Below, piece after piece: positions 44,352 to 52,479 of a stretch of 64,000 nucleotides of DNA. Under the pieces are notes generated by a model. That model was given only the letters and a program-made list of their open reading frames with translations. It made no database searches and was not told the DNA's origin. Numbering within the stretch: the stretch's first letter is position 1; each line of letters starts with the position of its first letter. The stretch covers positions 124,001 through 188,000 of the forward strand of contig NZ_CP179213.1 of NCBI RefSeq assembly GCF_051201685.1, given 5' to 3'. Both the position numbers and the translations under genes were made by a program. This stretch comes from Luminiphilus sp051201685 (lineage in GTDB: Bacteria > Pseudomonadota > Gammaproteobacteria > Pseudomonadales > Halieaceae).

Positions 44352-44710
44352 GGGGTATCGCCCTCTGCCACCCAAGTATCGCCCGTATGACCATAAAAAA
44401 AGCAGCTATAACGCCCGGTGTGACAGGCTGCACCGGTTTGCTCGACTTTCAGTAGCAGGGTATCACCATCGCAATCGAGCTTAATATCAACTAAGCGCTG
44501 AATGTGACCTGAAGTTTCTCCCTTTCGCCAAAGCGCGGCCCTAGATCGAGACCAATAAACGGCTCTCTTTTCCACCAGCGTGAGTCGTAACGCTTCCTCA
44601 TTCATCCAGGCCAGCATCAGCACCTCACCACTGTTAGCGTCTTGGGCCACAGCCGGGATAAGTCCTTGGGCATTCCAACGGGGTGTCATTGTGTCAATTT
44701 GTAATGTCAT
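44348..44710 (-). CDS. hisI: Phosphoribosyl-AMP cyclohydrolase HisI
   Basis: HisI opens the purine ring of phosphoribosyl-AMP, the third histidine step. It has 120 residues, with AWMNEEALRLTL, AVYWSRSRAALWRKGE and the zinc site around DCDGDTLLLKVEQTGAACHTG. It follows ubiB by 22 bases, the order seen in Pseudomonas, and is unlinked to hisBHAF here. Confidence 0.96.
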   Translation of the reverse strand: MTLQIDTMTPRWNAQGLIPAVAQDANSGEVLMLAWMNEEALRLTLVEKRAVYWSRSRAALWRKGETSGHIQRLVDIKLDCDGDTLLLKVEQTGAACHTGRYSCFFYGHTGDTWVAEGDTP

Positions 44711-44732
44711 GTGTGCAGTATGCCAGACTGTG

Positions 44733-46295
44733 TCAGCGTTGCTTGGGAGAAAAAGCGGCGAGCACTATGAAGACTGCGCCGGCTATAAAGGCGAGGGGTT
44801 CTTCTGGAGAGCCGCTACCGACGGCTATAAAACCCAGCCCCAGCAGCGTGAATGCCATCGCCCTGCCATTGAGGGTGATTTTTTTGGGTGGGTCTGGTGG
44901 AAGGTCTTGCAAATTTTTGATGATGAGATCAGGTAATCGGGGGAGCGTTTCCAGCCAAAAGGGGGCGTCCTGCTGCAAGCGCCGCAGCACGGTTTGAGGT
45001 GCGTAACGATCTGCCAGCCAGCGTTCCAGAAATGGCTTGGCGGTATCCCACAGGTTTAGATCGGGGTAAAGCTGGCGACCTAGCCCTTCAATATTAAGCA
45101 GGGTTTTTTGCAGCAGCACCAGCTGGGGTTGAACCGACATTTCAAATTGCCCTGCGGTACGAAAGAGGCTGATCAACATGTGCCCGAAAGAGATGTCTGC
45201 AAGGGGCCGCTCAAAGACGGGTTCACAGAGCGTGCGCATAGCCGATTCAAATTCAGCGATCGAGGTGTCTGGCGCCACCCAGCCGCACTCCACGTGGAGC
45301 TTTGCCACTAGTCTGTAATCTTGTTGGAAGATAGCCAGCAGGTTGCGTGCGAGGTAGTAAAGATCGTCTTCATCGAGCTGGCCTACGATGGCGCAGTCGA
45401 TAGCCAAATACGAGGGGTTAAGCGGGTCTTTGGCATCGACGAAAATGTTGCCTGGATGCATGTCAGCGTGAAAAAAACTGTCGCGAAAGACCTGAGTGAA
45501 AAAGATTTCTACGCCACGCTCCGCCAGAACCTTCATATCAACCCCCTGCTGCTTTAGGGCTTCTACGTCGGTGACAGGCAGGCCATAAATACGCTCACTG
45601 ACCATGACCTTTTCAGCGGTGAGCGGCCAGTGTATCTCGGGTACATAGACCAAGTTGCTGCCGGAAAAGTTTCTGCGCAGCTGCGAGGCATTGCCGGCTT
45701 CACGGCGGAGATCGAGCTCGTTGAGTATGGTTCGCTCGTAGTCTGCAGCGACCTCGCGGGGCTTCAGTCTCCGCCCGTCCTTAAAAAATCGGTCTATTGC
45801 CCAGGCAAGGGCCTGAATGAGTTTAAGATCTTTGCGAATAAGCCCTTCTATTTCGGGACGCAAAACCTTAACAACTACCGCTTCTCCTGATGGCAGTGTT
45901 GCAGCGTGAACCTGAGCTACTGACGCGGCAGCGAGTGGCGCATGTTCGAAAGTGGCAAAATGATCGTTGAGAGGTCCGCCCAGGGCAGCCTCGACACAAG
46001 AAATGGCGTCCTTCGAAGGAAAAGGCGGCACATTATCCTGCAACTGGGCGAGCTCATCGGCAATATCATCGGGTAGGAGATCCCGCCGTGTGGACAGTAA
46101 CTGACCAAACTTGATAAAGATGGGGCCCAGTGTTTCCAGCGCCACCCGCAACCTTTGCCCTCGACTTTCTTCTGACGCAGCGCCCTTAGATTGAAAAACC
46201 AAGCGCCCTAATTTTGTCTGACGATGGACGGGCGCAAGCTCATACAGTCGCTGTTTTCTAATAATGCGCCAGACTGTCAGGACGCGCCCAATCAT
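44733..46295 (-). CDS. ubiB: Ubiquinone biosynthesis kinase-like protein UbiB
   Basis: UbiB is an atypical kinase/ATPase needed for ubiquinone synthesis. The 520 residues contain the KxGQ motif (PIFIKFGQLLSTRRDLLP), the AAAS loop PLAAASVAQVHAATL, FHADMHPGNIF as the catalytic-loop equivalent, and two C-terminal membrane helices (about 475-515). Its start overlaps ubiJ by four bases. Order ubiE-ubiJ-ubiB is conserved. Confidence 0.96.
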   Translation of the reverse strand: MIGRVLTVWRIIRKQRLYELAPVHRQTKLGRLVFQSKGAASEESRGQRLRVALETLGPIFIKFGQLLSTRRDLLPDDIADELAQLQDNVPPFPSKDAISCVEAALGGPLNDHFATFEHAPLAAASVAQVHAATLPSGEAVVVKVLRPEIEGLIRKDLKLIQALAWAIDRFFKDGRRLKPREVAADYERTILNELDLRREAGNASQLRRNFSGSNLVYVPEIHWPLTAEKVMVSERIYGLPVTDVEALKQQGVDMKVLAERGVEIFFTQVFRDSFFHADMHPGNIFVDAKDPLNPSYLAIDCAIVGQLDEDDLYYLARNLLAIFQQDYRLVAKLHVECGWVAPDTSIAEFESAMRTLCEPVFERPLADISFGHMLISLFRTAGQFEMSVQPQLVLLQKTLLNIEGLGRQLYPDLNLWDTAKPFLERWLADRYAPQTVLRRLQQDAPFWLETLPRLPDLIIKNLQDLPPDPPKKITLNGRAMAFTLLGLGFIAVGSGSPEEPLAFIAGAVFIVLAAFSPKQR

Positions 46296-46936
46296 GTGGT
46301 TTGGGCGTCCAGTCTTTGCGCCAGTCGCTTTAAGCGCGATTCGAGGCGGTCCGCTTTTAAAACAAGGGCATCAATTTCCTGATAAAAGTGTTCAAGCTCT
46401 GCAGCGGGTGGCGATAATCTGCCTTCCTCGAGAATGAATTCAGATAGCTGCCGCCGCAAACTTTTACTGCTGCTTTGCCCCCAGCGGAAAATCTGTTTGA
46501 GCAGATTGGCCAGCTGGTGGCCCGCGACGTCACCAAGTACCTCCACTAAGGGGGCCTCCCAATCTGGTTGCATGTTGGTGACTAACGTTTGCAGTGCGAC
46601 AAGTGGTGCACTGTTGCCGATAATTTCTAGATCACTGTTGATCAATGTGACGGCTGGATCGTCAGCGGTTGTAAGCGCGAGAAAGTCACTTAAACCTCCT
46701 CTGACGCGGACGCTGCACGGTTGCTCACAATAGGATGCCAGGTAGAGTCGCCCTTCGGATTCAACGACGGCAAAAATCTCTAGCGCAGGGGCCAAGCATT
46801 CAATGGCCAATACGGTCCCGCTGAGGCCGGCCAAGTCTCGGGCGCTTGCGGGGTCTAGCTCGAGGGCACGATTTATTGCACCCTCTGCCGCCATTAAGAC
46901 GGCGGTAATTACCGCCGGATCATGCTGAGTACTCAC
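46292..46936 (-). CDS. ubiJ: Ubiquinone biosynthesis accessory factor UbiJ
   Basis: UbiJ is a lipid-binding (SCP2-like) scaffold of the ubiquinone complex. The 214 residues have an N-terminal SCP2 part (about 15-110) and a C-terminal coiled-coil region (EHFYQEIDALVLKADRLESR). The sequence is divergent, as usual for this protein; the place between ubiE and ubiB is the strongest evidence. Confidence 0.92.
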   Translation of the reverse strand: MSTQHDPAVITAVLMAAEGAINRALELDPASARDLAGLSGTVLAIECLAPALEIFAVVESEGRLYLASYCEQPCSVRVRGGLSDFLALTTADDPAVTLINSDLEIIGNSAPLVALQTLVTNMQPDWEAPLVEVLGDVAGHQLANLLKQIFRWGQSSSKSLRRQLSEFILEEGRLSPPAAELEHFYQEIDALVLKADRLESRLKRLAQRLDAQTT

Positions 46937-46938
46937 AG

Positions 46939-47706
46939 TTAAGCCTTAATGCCCCTGTGAACAGCGACAATGCCGCCGGTCATATTGTGGTACTCACAAT
47001 TTACAAGACCTGCGTCTTCCATCATGTCTAATAGCGTGTCTTGGTCTGGGTGCTTCCGGATAGACTCTGCCAGATAGCGGTAGCTCTCAGAGTCATTAGC
47101 GATTAGCTGCCCCATCATCGGCAGTATCCGAAAAGAGTAGGTATCGTAAATTTTCTCAAGCATCGGATTGGTGGGTTTTGAAAACTCCAGCACCAGCAAG
47201 CGGCCGCCGGGCTTGAGTATTCTTTCCATCGATCGAAGCGCCCTGTCTTTATCTGTGACGTTGCGCAGTCCGAAAGCAATCGTGATGCAGTCCACTGAGG
47301 CATCAGGAAAAGGCAGCATTTGCGCGTCACACTGCACCATGTGCAGATTTCCAACGGCGCCCGAGTCCAGCAGACGGTCACGACCTACCTTTAGCATCGA
47401 GTCATTGATGTCTGCGAGGATAACCTTTCCATCATCACCAACCAGTCGAGAAAACTTCGCCGCCAAATCGCCGGTACCACCCGCGATATCCAGTACTGTC
47501 TGCCCGGGTCGAACGGCACTGAGTTCGATAGTAAAGCGCTTCCATAGGCGGTGAATGCCTGCGGACATGAGGTCGTTCATGAGGTCGTAACGACTCGCTA
47601 CAGAATCAAAGACGCCGCGGACCAAGCTTTCTTTCTGGTTCTTGTCCACTGTCTCGAAGCCAAAGTCAGTGGTTTCGCCAGATGGGGTATTCGTTTTATC
47701 TGTCAT
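46939..47706 (-). CDS. ubiE: Ubiquinone/menaquinone C-methyltransferase UbiE
   Basis: UbiE is the SAM-dependent C-methyltransferase of ubiquinone and menaquinone synthesis. The 255 residues contain VFDSVASRYDLMNDLMSAGIHRLWK, the SAM motif VLDIAGGTGDLAAKF, and the UbiE signature FGLRNVTDKDRALRSM. It leads ubiEJB. In Pseudomonas aeruginosa, polyhydroxyalkanoate genes separate it from the DUF971 gene; here only about 95 bases do. Confidence 0.97.
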   Translation of the reverse strand: MTDKTNTPSGETTDFGFETVDKNQKESLVRGVFDSVASRYDLMNDLMSAGIHRLWKRFTIELSAVRPGQTVLDIAGGTGDLAAKFSRLVGDDGKVILADINDSMLKVGRDRLLDSGAVGNLHMVQCDAQMLPFPDASVDCITIAFGLRNVTDKDRALRSMERILKPGGRLLVLEFSKPTNPMLEKIYDTYSFRILPMMGQLIANDSESYRYLAESIRKHPDQDTLLDMMEDAGLVNCEYHNMTGGIVAVHRGIKA

Positions 47707-47720
47707 AGTACGTTTCCGAC

Positions 47721-47750
47721 GTGGCTCATTCGCTCGTGGCTTATTCGCTT
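47721..47750. repeat. Two tandem 15-base repeats in the ubiE leader
   Basis: GTGGCTCATTCGCTC is followed at once by GTGGCTTATTCGCTT, two differences in fifteen bases. It lies 15-45 bases upstream of the ubiE start. It may be a chance duplication or a paired binding site. Confidence 0.55.
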
Positions 47751-47800
47751 ATTGTAACCGAGGTGGGTTCCCGCTGCGTTAGGCGCCAATGAGGGTTGAG

Positions 47801-48199
47801 CTAGGGCTGAAAAGTCAGCACCTGCGTATCAGCGTCCCGCCCAAGTCCAGCGCTTTGAAGACGATCGGTGTATTCGCGCCACAATTTGGGCTGTCTGCGG
47901 GTTAAATCATGCAAATAGCTCCAGCTGTACAGGCCGCTATCGTGGCCATCGTCGAAAACGAGCTGTATAGCGTAGTGCCCCACCGAATTAATGGCGGTAA
48001 TTTGAACGTCTGATTTGCCCGTTTGCAGCACCTCTTGACCGGGCCCATGACCACGAACTTCGGCAGAAGGAGAAAATACCCGAAGAAACTCTGCGCTCAA
48101 AGAACCCGTTAAGCCATCGCTAAAACTTAGGTCTAAGGTTCGCTGATTGCGCGAGTAGTGAATGCGATCAACGCTGGGTTCAAGCTCGTCCGATTTCAT
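47801..48199 (-). CDS. DUF971 (GBBH-like N-terminal) domain protein
   Basis: This 132-residue protein consists of a DUF971 domain, related to the N-terminus of gamma-butyrobetaine hydroxylase. It shows IHYSRNQRTLDLSFSDG and HYAIQLVFDDGHDSGLYSWSYL. Function is unknown; iron-sulfur assembly has been suggested for some members. Its start overlaps hslU by four bases, and the pairing is conserved in Pseudomonas. Confidence 0.9.
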   Translation of the reverse strand: MKSDELEPSVDRIHYSRNQRTLDLSFSDGLTGSLSAEFLRVFSPSAEVRGHGPGQEVLQTGKSDVQITAINSVGHYAIQLVFDDGHDSGLYSWSYLHDLTRRQPKLWREYTDRLQSAGLGRDADTQVLTFQP

Positions 48200-49506
48200 A
48201 GTATGAATCGCGAGAGGTCTTCGTCATTGGCCAACTCACCGAGCTGACTGTCGACGTAATCGCGATCAACGGTCACCTCAGACTCACCGACGCCGGCGTC
48301 AGAGGCACTGAAGGAGATCTCCTCAAGTAATCGTTCCATGGCCGTCGCCAATCGGCGCGCGCCTATATTTTCGGCACGTTCATTAACTTGCCAAGCGATT
48401 TCAGCAATTCGCTCAACCCCCTCCTCGGTGAAATGAATGGTCACGCCTTCAGTGGCCAGTAAAGCTTGATATTGTGCGGTTAAGGCGGCTTTGGGCTCGG
48501 TCAAGATCCGACGGAAGTCGTCGGTTGTCAGCGCTTCCAGTTCGACTCGAATGGGTAGGCGACCCTGAAGCTCCGGAATCAAGTCTGCAGGTTTCGAGAG
48601 GTGAAAAGCACCCGAGGCGATGAAAAGGATGTGGTCAGTCTTTATTGTGCCGTGCTTGGTGGTGACCGAGCAGCCTTCGATAAGCGGCAATAGGTCACGT
48701 TGTACCCCTTCACGGGAGACATCGGCACCACCCATCTCACCGCGTTTTGCAACTTTATCGATTTCATCAATAAAAATAATGCCAGTTTGTTCAGCGGCTG
48801 ATAGGGCTTGGGCTTTTAAATCGTCGGGATCAATGAGTTTGCCCGCTTCTTCTTCCTCCAATAATTTGAGGGCCTCCTGAATCGGCGCTTTACGCGGTTT
48901 GCCACCTTTATTGAGGTTGGCAAACATGCCTTGGAGTTGTTGCGTCATTTCCTCCATGCCGGGCGGGGCCATAATGTCCACGCTGCTGGTAGGATTTTTG
49001 ACCTCAATCTCGACTTCGCGATCATTGAGATCGCCTTCACGGAGCTTTTTACGTAGTACTTGCCGAGTGCTCGCGTTACTGTCGTCACGATCGGGTGGCA
49101 ACAGTAGGTCTAACAAGCGCTCCTCGGCCGCATCCTTAGCTCGAGTGCGAACTTTCACGAGGGCTTCCTCGCGCAGTAGGGTAATAGCAGTCTCTACGAG
49201 ATCGCGAACCATGGACTCTACATCGCGCCCTACGTAACCCACCTCGGTAAATTTGGTGGCTTCTACTTTAACAAAGGGTGCATTGGCCAATTTCGCGAGT
49301 CGGCGTGCGATTTCTGTTTTACCCACACCGGTGGGGCCAATCATCAGAATATTTTTTGGCGTGATTTCGCTGCGCAGGTCAGGCTCCAATTGCTGACGAC
49401 GCCAGCGATTGCGCAGGGCAATAGCCACTGCGCGCTTGGCTTCCGCCTGACCGATAATGTGTTGGTCCAAGGCATGGACAATTTCGCGGGGAGTCATATT
49501 GGACAT
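48196..49506 (-). CDS. hslU: HslUV protease ATPase subunit HslU
   Basis: HslU (ClpY) is the AAA+ unfoldase of the HslUV protease. The 436 residues include Walker A GPTGVGKTEI, the pore motif GYVGRD, the insertion I-domain (about 110-240), Walker B IIFIDEIDK, and the C-terminal tail ending DLSRFIL that docks into HslV. It follows hslV by three bases. Confidence 0.97.
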   Translation of the reverse strand: MSNMTPREIVHALDQHIIGQAEAKRAVAIALRNRWRRQQLEPDLRSEITPKNILMIGPTGVGKTEIARRLAKLANAPFVKVEATKFTEVGYVGRDVESMVRDLVETAITLLREEALVKVRTRAKDAAEERLLDLLLPPDRDDSNASTRQVLRKKLREGDLNDREVEIEVKNPTSSVDIMAPPGMEEMTQQLQGMFANLNKGGKPRKAPIQEALKLLEEEEAGKLIDPDDLKAQALSAAEQTGIIFIDEIDKVAKRGEMGGADVSREGVQRDLLPLIEGCSVTTKHGTIKTDHILFIASGAFHLSKPADLIPELQGRLPIRVELEALTTDDFRRILTEPKAALTAQYQALLATEGVTIHFTEEGVERIAEIAWQVNERAENIGARRLATAMERLLEEISFSASDAGVGESEVTVDRDYVDSQLGELANDEDLSRFIL

Positions 49507-49509
49507 GAT

Positions 49510-50046
49510 TCAGGCTAAGGTCTCTATGGTTTGGTTGTGGTTAGTGAACACGCAGATGTCGCCGGCTATCGATAAACTTTTCTTCACAATATCTTCAGCC
49601 GAGAGCGCCGTATTTTCTATCAGAGCGTGTGCTGCTGCTTGGGCATAGGGGCCACCTGAGCCAATAGCAATAAGGCTGTTTTCTGGCTCTATAACGTCGC
49701 CATTCCCGGTAATGATCAGCGATGTGTCCGAGTCTGCCACGGCTAATAGCGCTTCAAGTCGGCGCAGCGAGCGCTCTGTACGCCATAGTTTAGCGAGTTC
49801 TACGGCGGCCCTCGTTAGCTGGCCCTGATATTTTTCGAGTTGCGCTTCAAACAGTTCAAAGAGCGTAAATGCGTCGGCAGTGCCTCCAGCAAAACCGGCA
49901 ATGACATTGTCGCGGTACAAACGTCTCACTTTTCTGGCATTACCCTTCATGACCGTATTGCCCATGGAAACCTGACCGTCGCCGCCAATCGCTACCCGGC
50001 CGTCTCTGCGCACCGAAACAATGGTGGTCCCGTGGAATTGTTCCAT
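49510..50046 (-). CDS. hslV: HslUV protease peptidase subunit HslV
   Basis: HslV (ClpQ) is the threonine peptidase of HslUV. The 178 residues open MEQFHGTTIVSVRR; cleavage before Thr7 would free the catalytic Thr, so there is a six-residue propeptide in place of the single Met of many relatives. GGDGQVSMGNTVMK and the Gly-rich FAGGTADAFTLFELFE are typical. It lies 18 bases after the SPOR gene. Confidence 0.96.
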   Translation of the reverse strand: MEQFHGTTIVSVRRDGRVAIGGDGQVSMGNTVMKGNARKVRRLYRDNVIAGFAGGTADAFTLFELFEAQLEKYQGQLTRAAVELAKLWRTERSLRRLEALLAVADSDTSLIITGNGDVIEPENSLIAIGSGGPYAQAAAHALIENTALSAEDIVKKSLSIAGDICVFTNHNQTIETLA

Positions 50047-50064
50047 GTGTTTTCTCCCCGCCTT

Positions 50065-50685
50065 CTAGGGCGAACGTGGTCTGCGTAGTAGCAATGTATC
50101 GATCGATTGCTGTGCGGTAATAGAGCGTGCTTGAGCCATTCTTGACCGACTCTCAAAAGGTCCAAGGTATACCCTATACCACGCGCCATTTTCGCCTTCA
50201 GTTTGATCAATGGTGGGTTCCAGTCCAAGTAAGACCAATTCACCACGACGTCGGTCAGCATCCTTCTGAGCTCTAAAAGAGCCAGCTTGCAAAACGTAAA
50301 GGTCACCTTGTCCGCCACCGTCGAGATCGGGCGGCTCAACATCTGAGGTCAAATCGAGTGTTTGCGAGGGCAGCACTGTGTAAAAGTCGAATCGAGGTTG
50401 CGGGTCGTCTTCAGACGCACTTTGAAGCTCTTCAACAACTTCAGCGACAGACGTCGAATTTTGGTTCGTCAACCAGGCGAAGCCCACAACGCCGAACAGA
50501 AGTCCCGCGGTTATCCCGACCCCAAACCCTTGAATGTGAGCCAGCGTCAGTGAGGGTGGACCACCGGTTGCAGGGGACTTTCGAGCGTTAGCGGCAGGCT
50601 TTCGACTGGCTGCTCGGGTTCCAGAGCCTTTGGTTACCGGTTTTCTGGTTGCGGTTTTTTTGCGCGGTTGTGTCGCCAAGGTCAC
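50065..50685 (-). CDS. SPOR-domain membrane protein (FtsN-like)
   Basis: The protein has 206 residues. A basic cytosolic tail (about 1-50) precedes one membrane helix (about 55-75), a linker, and a C-terminal SPOR domain (about 125-205: LYVLQAGSFRAQKDADRRRGEL and GAWYRVYLGPFESRSRM). SPOR domains bind denuded glycan strands at the septum. The place between argS and hslV is that of the Pseudomonas FtsN-like gene; the length is short for FtsN, so the role in division is inferred. Its start overlaps argS by four bases. Confidence 0.88.
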   Translation of the reverse strand: MTLATQPRKKTATRKPVTKGSGTRAASRKPAANARKSPATGGPPSLTLAHIQGFGVGITAGLLFGVVGFAWLTNQNSTSVAEVVEELQSASEDDPQPRFDFYTVLPSQTLDLTSDVEPPDLDGGGQGDLYVLQAGSFRAQKDADRRRGELVLLGLEPTIDQTEGENGAWYRVYLGPFESRSRMAQARSITAQQSIDTLLLRRPRSP

Positions 50686-52376
50686 ATACTCTCTGGGGCC
50701 GAAACTCCGAGCAAGTCTAGCCCGTTTGCAATGACTTGACGCGTTGCCTCTGCAAGGCTGATTCGTGCGAGGGACTGATTTTTGTGATCACTGTCGACCA
50801 TCTTGTGGACGTTGTATAAGCCGTGAAACGTGGCGGCGACTTCACGCAGATAATTTGCGATGTCGTGGGGCTCAAGGCGCTGTGCAGCGTTGGCGACCAC
50901 ATCGGGAAACTTAGCTAACAGCAGCGCTAGGGCAAGCTCTTCAGGGGCGGTGAGGTTGCCCAGGTGGTCAAGCCCTGCTTCCGGTGTCCAGTCGGCGCCT
51001 TCGGAGAGGGCTTTGCGTTTTACGCTGCAGACTCTGGCGTGGGCATATTGAATGTAAAACACTGGATTTTCATTGGATTGTGCAAGGGCAAGGTCAATAT
51101 CAAAGGTCAGCTGCGATGAGGCTGATCGGGCTGCCAAGAAGAAGCGCGTTGCGTCTTTGCCCACCCATTCAATGAGATCTCGCAAGGTCACGTAGCTGCC
51201 TGCCCGCTTAGATAGCTTGACCTCAGCGCCGTCACGCATAACGGTCACCATTTGGTGCAGTACGTATTCGGGCCAACCCTCGGGAATGTTTTTGGCTAAA
51301 CCCTGAAGCCCGGCTCTAACTCTCGTGATGGTGCTGTGATGATCAGCGCCTTGTTCGTTAATTACCCGCTCAAAGCCGCGCTGCCACTTGTTAAGGTGAT
51401 AGGCTACGTCGGGCACAAAGTAGGTATATTCCCCGTCTTTTTTGCGCATGACTCTGTCTTTATCGTCGCCAAAGTCACTGGTTTTCAGCCAAAGTGCACC
51501 ACCTTCTTCGTAGGTATGTCCGGCACCCTGGAGCGCGGTTACTGCGTCTGCCACTTCGCCACTCTCGTAGAGCGCGCTTTCCAAAAAGTATTCATCGAAA
51601 CGAACCCCAAAAGCCTTCAGATCGAGGTCCTGCTCTCGACGTAACCATGCAACAGCGAAGTCGCGAATGGCTTCCAAGTCATTGATGTCACCCAGTGCCG
51701 TGATGGTGCGATCTGCTGCTGCAACCGTGATTTTATTTTGGTAGGCCTCAGCCAAGTCGGTAATGTAAGTGCCACGATAACCGTCTTCAGGCCAGTCGGC
51801 ATCCTCGGGTGTGAGACCTTGGGCTCGCGCTTGCACTGATCGCGCTAAATTGACGATCTGCTGTCCGGCGTCGTTGTAATAAAATTCACGGTGTACAGAC
51901 CAGCCACTGGCAACCAGAAGTCTGGCGAGTGAGTCGCCGATAGCGGCGCCGCGGCCGTGACCGACATGCAATGGCCCCGTGGGATTCGCAGAAACAAACT
52001 CAATTTGAGCCCGGCGCCCGGCCCCCTGATTGCTGCTTCCAAATTTGGCTCCATTTGTCAGGATAGAGCGGATAACCTCGACATGACTGGCTTGGTTAAT
52101 AAAAAAGTTTATAAAGCCGGGGCCTGCGATCTCTGTTTTAGCGATGAGGTCATTAGCAGGGAGTGCGTCGATAATCACTGCTGCGAGCTCTCGGGGTGCC
52201 ATGCCAGCCTTTTTTGCGAGCACCATGGCTAGATTGGTGGCGAGGTCGCCGTGACTGGCGTCTCTGGTGTGATCAATCTGGGGGACAAGGTCCAGTACCT
52301 CTGGCACCTGCTCTTTGGCTATCAACGTCTGAATAGCTTGATCCAGAAGCGAAGTAAGCGCTTCCTTCATAATCAT
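50682..52376 (-). CDS. argS: Arginyl-tRNA synthetase
   Basis: ArgS charges tRNA-Arg. The 564 residues have the N-terminal Add-1 domain, the class I signature PTGPLHVGHGRGAAIGD, a degenerate KMSKS motif reading KLSKRAGSYVTL, and the C-terminal anticodon-binding DALR domain. The true start may be the second or third codon (MIMKEAL). It is 103 bases downstream of priA. Confidence 0.97.
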   Translation of the reverse strand: MIMKEALTSLLDQAIQTLIAKEQVPEVLDLVPQIDHTRDASHGDLATNLAMVLAKKAGMAPRELAAVIIDALPANDLIAKTEIAGPGFINFFINQASHVEVIRSILTNGAKFGSSNQGAGRRAQIEFVSANPTGPLHVGHGRGAAIGDSLARLLVASGWSVHREFYYNDAGQQIVNLARSVQARAQGLTPEDADWPEDGYRGTYITDLAEAYQNKITVAAADRTITALGDINDLEAIRDFAVAWLRREQDLDLKAFGVRFDEYFLESALYESGEVADAVTALQGAGHTYEEGGALWLKTSDFGDDKDRVMRKKDGEYTYFVPDVAYHLNKWQRGFERVINEQGADHHSTITRVRAGLQGLAKNIPEGWPEYVLHQMVTVMRDGAEVKLSKRAGSYVTLRDLIEWVGKDATRFFLAARSASSQLTFDIDLALAQSNENPVFYIQYAHARVCSVKRKALSEGADWTPEAGLDHLGNLTAPEELALALLLAKFPDVVANAAQRLEPHDIANYLREVAATFHGLYNVHKMVDSDHKNQSLARISLAEATRQVIANGLDLLGVSAPESM

Positions 52377-52479
52377 TACTCCACGGTTTTTGCGCGTCTA
52401 ACACGCTGGGACGGGCGGAATTATCCCCGAGCTGGCACTGTTTTGACAGAGGCTAAAGTTTTTTGGGTCTGGCCAGTGA

